Of a stretch of DNA of 64,000 nucleotides, positions 57,305-64,000 are shown piece by piece. Positions within the stretch are counted from its first letter, which is position 1. Every line of letters begins with the position of its first letter. The notes beneath the pieces are model-generated. The model searched no databases. It saw nothing but the letters and a program-made list of their open reading frames with translations, and had not been told where the DNA came from. The stretch covers positions 9,775,289 to 9,839,288 of the forward strand of contig NC_059395.1 in NCBI RefSeq assembly GCF_905220565.1. The letters are read 5' to 3'. Position numbers and translations under genes: made by a program. This DNA is from Melitaea cinxia (taxonomy: Eukaryota > Arthropoda > Insecta > Lepidoptera > Nymphalidae).

Positions 57305-57905
57305 AGGTCAAGAGTTCCCAACCAGAGGGGCACGCCTCCCAAGGGTAACCACCCTAGTAGAGAGATGTCAAGGGGGCGAAAAGCGTTTGTAATTTCTTTT
57401 TTTATACCACTGAGGTGGCAAACAAGCAAAAAAAAACAAAAACCATGTGTGCAGTTCACACGTGGTAGAAGTGACCTTCAAAAATAGATAATGAGACGAA
57501 TGTAAAATTTCGGGAAGAAGATAATTGTTGTAGTAATGATCATAGTGAGACAACGTTTGATGATTATTTTACATTTTATTCGTTTATATTACATACATTT
57601 ATTCAGACTCAGAGCCTAGATATATACCAACTAGCCAACCACCAATATGCTACATGACAAGAAATCCATTTGTTGTCGATATGTTACAATTACCAGAAGA
57701 AGTTCAGGAAGAATTTCTAGAAATGAACGCTGATTCGTCCATGAAAGATGACTTCCATCTTTTGACATTGAAACAATTTCGGATGAAAAGAGGATGCCTG
57801 TTAATTCGAAACTTGCCTCTCTTGCTTTACGAGTACTAGTTCCCTTTTCTTACTTACTTTTAACTTACTTGTGTGTGACAGGCTTTTCTGCTCTAGTATT
57901 AATTA
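57305..57905 (+). pseudogene. hAT (Buster/Charlie, ZBED5/FAM200-like) transposase remnant
   Basis: 'gagttcccaaccagaggggc' near 57309 resembles hAT terminal repeats. 57654-57839 encodes RNPFVVDMLQLPEEVQEEFL and then NADSSMKDDFHLLTLKQF, the segment before the C-terminal dimerisation block in ZBED5/FAM200-type hAT proteins. The sequence past the stop still shows traces of it (TYLC, GFSAL) in other frames. Inactive. Confidence 0.65.
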
Positions 57906-58330
57906 TAATTGTGTTTGCAGACAAACGAAGAAAAACCGACTTCAATTATATCGACAAGTAATACAACGTAGGTAGAGAAAAAATAGTTAAGTAAATACGC
58001 ATTATCAAAGATTACTCCAAAAGTTGTGATAAGATCTCGATGAAATTTAAATGTGACCACATGATAAACATTGGCTTTCGATTAAATTAAAAATCATTAA
58101 AATCGGTACTCCCAGTAAAAAGCTATGCGGATTTTCGAGAGTTTCCCTCGATTTCTCTGGGATCTCATCATCGAATCCTGGGTTCCTTATCATGGTACCA
58201 AACTAGGGATATCTCCTTTCCAACAAAAAAGAATTATCAAAATCGGTTCATAAATGACGGAGTTATCCCCAAAAATACATAAAAGTATATATATACGGTC
58301 GAATTAAGGTTTCCTTTGAAGTCGGTTAAT
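57905..58330. mobile_element. MITE family F copy
   Basis: Starts 'aattgtgtttgcagac...aaccgacttcaatt', ends 'tttgaagtcggttaa'. Confidence 0.65.
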
Positions 58331-58334
58331 AAAT

Positions 58335-58644
58335 AAAATTGGAGTGTCTCTTAATTATATGAAAATAACCGCTTTTTACTAAATGCATATGGGATGTGTA
58401 CATGGTACATATACCAAAATATATTTTTTTACAAATTTTGTCTGTCCGTCTGTCTATTTGTTTCGGCAAATCTCTGAAACGGCTAGACCAATTTTGACAG
58501 GACTTCCACTGGCAGATAGCGGATGTAATAAGGCGTAACTTAGGCTACTTTTATTTTAGAAATTTATTTATTTAGTATTTTCGCGAACTAAAAAATTTTT
58601 TTTTTTTTAAATTCCACGCGGACGAAGTCGTAGGAACAGCTAGT
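58335..58644 (+). mobile_element. Non-autonomous Helitron
   Basis: 'tgtccgtctgtctatttgtt', 'cacgcggacgaagtcgtagg' and CTAGT at 58640-58644; sister of 12105-12695 without the nested LINE. Confidence 0.7.
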
Positions 58645-59063
58645 ATTAAATAAATCAGTTATTTTATATTTTCAATAGTAATAAAACTTTGAAAACAATA
58701 AAATCCAGGGTCTTTACATGTGTTCAACGGGCATTTGGTGACTTCTAAATTAACATGGGTTGGTCTTTAGCGGAACCCTGTGGGGAAAATGGCAGGGTTC
58801 CTGGGACTCCCGCGAAGACCAAACAATGATTCGCGCCGCGAGCCAGAGACCGGCTGCTGAGCTGCCGACCATTCAATCTTTACAAATACAATCAAACAAA
58901 TTATATTTGTCGAAAAAACGTTCAGTTGAAACTCATTCAACTCTGTGATTGTTGGGTTATACATACAAGACAAAGCACCTTTATGTATACGGATTACTTT
59001 CAAATTGATCACAACGAAGAAGAAAATGTTATCGAATTGTGCAATAAAATGGTTTTATGTCTT
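58645..59063. other. No gene recognised; small GC-rich patch
   Basis: 58755-58870 is GC-rich with no recognisable reading frame. Confidence 0.4.
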
Positions 59064-59064
59064 A

Positions 59065-59309
59065 CTAGCTACTGCCCGCGACTTCGTCCGCGTTGAATAG
59101 TTACTTGAAAAGAAAACCCCGATTTTGAAACAATATTCATTAGTGCTCCGCTCCTATTGATCTTAGCGGGATGATATATAACTTATAGCCTTCCTCGATA
59201 AATGGGCTATCTAAAACTGAAAAATATCATCAAATCGGACCAGTAGTTCTTGAGATTAGCGCGTTCAAACAAACAAACAAACTCTTCAGCTTTATAATGT
59301 TAGTATAGA
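59065..59309 (-). mobile_element. Complete small Helitron (~245 bp)
   Basis: ACTAG at 59064-59068, hairpin 'gcccgcgacttcgtccgcg', other end 'ataatgttagtatagat' at 59294-59310. Confidence 0.7.
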
Positions 59310-59508
59310 TTGAGATAAATTCAATGACTGAAGTAAATTTGAAAGGCATTGGTGAAAATTAAATATGTACGATGCTTTATGCATATTAACAGTAAGTTAA
59401 AGTTTTTGTGACATATCTGGGGGCACGGTAGTGCCCCCGCCAAGACAAGCAAAAAAAAAAAACGAAAAGCACTACCTATCTTTTCTCGAAGTGCTTCGTC
59501 GTTTTCTT

Positions 59509-59538
59509 GAACCATCATAACTTGGGTTATGATGGTTC
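59509..59538. repeat. Perfect 13-bp hairpin
   Basis: GAACCATCATAAC - TTGG - GTTATGATGGTTC. Confidence 0.75.
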
Positions 59539-59560
59539 TTCTATTCGGTTCGGCTATTAT

Positions 59561-59644
59561 ACTTTTCTGTTATACAATAGTTCTATTAAAGAAAAAATAA
59601 ACACTTTTCTGTTATACAATAGTTCTATTAAAGAAAAAATAAAC
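59561..59644 (+). repeat. Exact 42-bp tandem duplication
   Basis: Units 59561-59602 and 59603-59644 start 'acttttctgttatacaatag' and are identical. A 16-bp 'gtagagttagggc' repeat follows near 59740-59785. Confidence 0.85.
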
Positions 59645-60018
59645 AGAAGAATATAATATAAACAGAAATAAACAGTGAATAAATTTTTCACCTTACGTGA
59701 CGGTAGCGAAACGGCCAAGCCACATATTTTGACTAAGGTGTAGAGTTTGTGAAGTTAGGGCTTGTAGAGTTAGGGCGTGTAGAGTTAGAAGCTTGGCTCT
59801 ACATGAGATCTGATAACTTTTTGACAGTGCGAGCCATATGATCTCGTCTTGGCAAGATTTTACATGAAAATGTTTTTGGTGGGATTACACTTATAATGTC
59901 ACAAAAACTTCGAGTTCATTTATAGTTATTTTTCAGTAATAAATTTAAAAAACCTAGTTTTCAGTTGCAAGAAATTACATTGATTTCAATGTTTTGAATT
60001 GATTACTAACTTTTTTCT

Positions 60019-60301
60019 CTGAGGTAGGGCACAGCAGGAATTTCCTGCTCAAAATATGGAGCAGCCCGACTGGGGTAGTACCTCGACCTTACAGAAGATC
60101 ACAGCTAAATAATACTGTTTTCAAGCAGTATTGTGTTCCTGTTGGTGAATAAGGTGACCAGAGCTCCTGGGGGGATTGGGGATTGGGTCGGCAACGCGCT
60201 CGCGATGCTTCTGGTGTTGCAGGCGTCTATAAGCTACGGTAATCGCTTACCATCAGGTGAGCCGTACGCTTGTTTACCGACCTTGTGACATAAAAAAAAA
60301 T
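60019..60301 (+). mobile_element. LINE 3'-end repeat, family A, most complete copy with A-rich tail
   Basis: 'tgaggtagggcacagcagga' to 'gcttgtttaccgaccttgtg' and an A run; this orientation gives the sense strand for the family. Confidence 0.75.
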
Positions 60302-62694
60302 AAAAAAAAAATAATAAAACGGAAAATAAACAAAATGAAAAAAAGCTATACCATTCGGCAATGATTGACATAATTTCCTGAACATTATGATGCCATGAAA
60401 CATGAGTAATTTAAAGGAGTTGAAGATAGCAAGAAAATACTTATTGATTCATATATATAATAGATTCTAGTCATTATTTTATATTCAGGTGCAAGAGCAC
60501 GCGACAATAGAATTAAATACAAGAGCATTCCAAGTGTCATTAAAGCACACGATCATGCAACGTTCTGGAAGTAAAAGGCGCAAATCAATGAGCCCATGAA
60601 AAGGCTATATAATAGCACTCATGTGCACGCGACGTGTACTTACGAAAGCCCTTGAGGACAATATGGTATTTAGTATTTATAACATTTTCTTTTTGTAGAC
60701 CATGACCTTTTTAAATAATAATAAGGCACGGAACAACTACATTTGAGTACCTACGAGCACAAAAATTTTAGAAACTGTAGTATCTTCTCAGAAATCCTGT
60801 TAAAATGTATACCGATTATTAAAACATTATATTATATAACTAAGTCCGATAGTCTTTTTTGACACGATCTAGACGATTAAATTTTGTATTTTTCTTTTGT
60901 AAAATAAAGTAAAAATTTATTATAAGTCAATACTGACCTGAAAAATGTAATACGACTAAAACACTTTGAGCTACATCATGCATCTACATATTCGATAGAA
61001 ATGATAACGAAGCCTCTTTTTACCACGCTTTTAATAGCTTGGGTTGTATGTATGTATGTATGTATGTATATAGGTATGTATGTATTTATGTATGTAATGG
61101 AATCTTTGAGCATAATTTTTCACCAACTTCCAGAAGTTTGATTAATTTGAAACTTTGAACACGTATCAAAGACCGATGACAATGCTATAATTCAATAATA
61201 GTTTCCCAATATCCTACGTTTTTTACTCTGAATTCAATTATTCTCTTAATAACTTAAATTTTATTATAATTTTATTTTGAAGTAATTAATTATAATAGAT
61301 TGTTCGATCTTCTACTACTGTAATATAAACTCTTTGTAATTAAAATTATTTTCTACTTTTTAGTGTGATTAGCTATAAAAGCGTGGTTTTTTAGTTTTTA
61401 AACTATAATTTATTAAGCCGTATTTAATCGCCAAGCGGATGATACAGGCTAAATGCATGCATGAATGCAGTCGCTACTACATATGGTTAAATTTAAGATA
61501 CTACTTTGTTTTCAGGCATGGGGCGTATCTATCGCTAATATTTAAAAATAATAAATAATAATAATAAGTTAATCTCGCTTTTATTTAAGTGGATACACTA
61601 AGATAAGGTGAAACAAACGTATAGTTATCGGCACGGATCTTGACCATTCAGTGATAGAAGGGATCGCTTTTCTCATCCTAGTGTCGCCATCATGCCCACA
61701 CCAAACCATGTTTGTGATTCATGCAGAATCAACAACCGAGGTTTATTCGTTTTATATATGAAAGCAAAATTATTTTATTAAAGACTAAAAATATTCAAAT
61801 AAAAAAAAAAAAAAAAAAAAAATTAAAGACATTTATTTCGTTTAGTGGGTACATAAAATAGATTCAATACCCACTTACATTTTATATCTACTCAAAAAAA
61901 GAAAATAAATCTTGACGCGAATTTCTAGACAAACACTAAACTTGCGGGGTGTTTGTTGCTGTTTAGAAATCGCGCGTTCAACGAAAAATAAATACACGTA
62001 AATACATTAATAGTATTGGTATATATATTTTACAAGAAAAAACATTTCTTTTGGACGGTTTTTTCAGTCCCGAGAGAACATAAAATTAAAAATATTAATT
62101 TATAATCGAAAATTTTTTACTCGAAAGATTAATATAAACTCGAAAGATAATAAAAAAAATATAATCACCGCTCTGTTCTCCGGTTCGCATTCTGGACGTC
62201 TAATTTTAGACCTTAGGTAATGAGACTTTTTCGAGTATTATTGGTAGTAGTAGGTTGGTTTTTGGATACTGCTCTGCTACTTCTCTAACGCCAAATCGGC
62301 GTAAGGACGTTATTTTCTACGTAAGCTAGATCTTAAACGAGTAGGATTAGGATTTAAGGTCTTTGCGCAAAATTTCTACGTGGTAGACTGACATGGCAAC
62401 AATTCCTGGCATTAACGGTAAATCGATTAATTTTTACCTTCTCCACAATTCCATTTACAGCGCTGATGTTCTATTCAGCACGGTAATTACTTCGAAGTTT
62501 TGGTGTCATTTCAATTCGATGGATGGCTTATTCAGATGGACAATAATCAGCCCTTACAAACCACGAAGACGTCTATGAATAATACGAATAGGTCACTGCT
62601 TTTTAAAGTAAATCTGAAGATATAAGTAATCATGAGATAAAAATAAGAAGTATTTAAAAAAATTACAATTTGAACATCACTGATCACATGTGAT
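60302..62694. other. No gene recognised; (TATG)n and a poly(A) run
   Basis: (TATG)n at 61040-61105; about 24 A at 61800-61822; an imperfect hairpin 'gcgaatttctag...tagaaatcgcg' at 61918-61976. The 61-codon frame at 62393-62578 is not recognisable. Confidence 0.5.
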
Positions 62695-62815
62695 GTGGAA
62701 GTGCTTCAACCTTACAGAAAATCACAGCTTAATAACACTGCTCTTAAGCAGTGTTGCTTTACTGTGGTGAGTAAGCAGAGCTCCTGGGGAGGGTCTGTAA
62801 CGCATTGGCTACGCT
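62695..62815 (+). mobile_element. LINE 3'-end repeat, family A, fragment
   Basis: 'ccttacagaaaatcacagct' and 'gagctcctggggagg' match 60095-60180. Confidence 0.55.
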
Positions 62816-62821
62816 GTGTTT

Positions 62822-63430
62822 AGCTCAGCCTATTGCAGTCCACTGCTGGACATAGAGGCTTATCCAACTTTGCGCCAGACATCCCGGTTTTCCGCAGTCC
62901 TCATCCAGCCTACATCGGCAATATTACGTACGATATTACGTTAGATCGTCGGTCCAACGTGCCGTAGGGCGTCCCACGCTGCATTTGCCAAGACGCGGTC
63001 TCCACTCCAGAAACCGTCTGCTCCAACAGCCATTGGTCCTACGACACAGATGACCAGCCCACTGCCACTTCAACTTGCTAATTTTGTGGGCTATGTCGGT
63101 TACTTTCTTTCTTTCGCGGTTAGTACATACATATAATCACGCCTCTTTCCCGTAGGGGTAGGCAGAGACCACTTCTTTCCGCTTGCTACGATCCTTAAAT
63201 ACTTCTTTCGCTTCGTCCACTTTCGCGGATAGTCTCATTTCTAATCCTATCTTTGAGAGAAACCCCAAGCATAGCCCGTTCCATTGCACATTGAGCGACT
63301 TTAAACTTGTGGACTAGTCCCTTCGTCAGTGTCCACGTCTCGATCCCGTATGTTAACACAGGCAGGAGGCATTGCTCGAAGACTTTTGTCTTCAAACATT
63401 GCGGAATATTCGAAGTACTCGACGAATGCT
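62822..63430 (-). pseudogene. RTE LINE 3' half
   Basis: Minus strand: 63195-63443 reads TYGIETWTLTKGLVHKFKV and MERAMLGVSLKDRIRNETI; 62822-63100 is the 3' coding end ('cagtccactgctggacatag'). A ~90-bp unrelated stretch (63110-63200) interrupts it. Confidence 0.75.
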
Positions 63431-63964
63431 GTGTTGTAAGCATTCAATTGCTACGGTAACCGCTTTCTATAATACAGACCTTAAGCTTGTTACGTTTGTA
63501 ATAAAACATAAAATAATTTTCGTAGTAAAACTGAAAAACGCACCCGTTTTTTCAGTTTTACCTAAAAGCGGAATACTCATCACAGATAACGTGCTAATAA
63601 TAAGTAAAATGCCAATCAATTGTAGACGTATGGATAGATTACTAGACAGTAAACACTACATACGTCAAGCTAGCCTTTATTTTATGGTTTTTGTAGAAAC
63701 CTACTTTTATGTTATTACAAGTTATTCTTAAATAACAACCTCTATATAAATTTAATCTGATACCGTTTCTATTTATGGCTACTTTTCAATTTTAAATACC
63801 TTCTTATGTAAAGATTGTAGATATTTTAAGGTTATTAAAAGGTAATTTATACATATTTCTATGAATATTAAAATTAACGTGTTATGCTATTCATTACGCA
63901 ATTAACATATAACCCTTATCTATGTAATAAGAGAATAATTCAAATAAAAATTAAGCTTTAAAGT
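63431..63964. other. No gene recognised
   Basis: AT-rich; the 119-codon frame covering 63372-63731 begins inside RTE antisense and is not credible. Confidence 0.45.
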
Positions 63965-64000
63965 TATTCATCACAGCAGCCTTTCGCAGTCCACTACTGG
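63965..64000 (-). mobile_element. RTE/SINE 3' end running off the window
   Basis: 'cagcctttcgcagtccacta' resembles the complement of RTE-type 3' ends; the rest is outside the window. Confidence 0.5.

Noticed and set aside
62393..62578. 61-codon plus-strand frame starting MATIPGING
   Set aside because: No similarity, no splice or promoter context, length expected by chance.

Overview
The window is AT-rich animal DNA, most likely from a moth or butterfly. Three things point there: Helitron copies that end in a GC-rich hairpin plus CTAGT (GACGAAGTCGCGGGC...CTAGT), abundant RTE-clade LINE debris with (TGAC)n or (GATG)n tails, and a DDX3/Belle-type helicase with insect-like exon structure. No name for the species can be read from the sequence.

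Only one convincing host gene is present. Positions 37-4958 hold the last eight coding exons (479 residues) of a plus-strand DEAD-box RNA helicase of the DDX3/Belle family. The N-terminus lies upstream of the window. A 3' UTR of about 0.85 kb runs to an AATAAA at 5811. All eight exons join in frame with GT-AG introns. Several introns are filled with Helitron, LINE and SINE fragments.

From about 5.9 kb to the right end the window is a dense, nested field of transposable elements. Landmarks, left to right: a P-superfamily-like element with THAP-domain exons and an 8-bp target duplication (7166-9308); a hAT dimerisation fragment (9735-9837); many Helitrons and fold-back MITEs; a poly(A)-tailed retro-insertion (18743-19001); a 1.13-kb mini LTR element with identical LTRs and one intact minus-strand ORF for an integrase C-terminal tail (32692-33820); a triplicated 170-bp unit that looks like a splice-bounded exon (34791-35299); a ~118-bp minisatellite split by a mariner deletion derivative (36000-37370); a deleted CR1/Jockey-like LINE (37630-38520); truncated RTE copies (41.9-43.0, 54.6-54.9, 56.1-57.1, 62.8-63.4 kb); a mariner pseudogene (43.5-44.0 kb); a nearly complete RTE-type LINE (47337-50625) inserted in a tRNA-derived SINE with a 21-bp target duplication; and a hAT/ZBED-like pseudogene (57.3-57.9 kb).

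The elements interact. SINE-like retroposons share 3' ends with the RTE LINEs, which suggests they use RTE machinery. Helitrons and MITEs are repeatedly interrupted by later LINE copies. The mini LTR element and the RTE in the SINE look youngest, because of their identical LTRs and intact target duplications. Family names above superfamily level are inferences, since no database search was possible.
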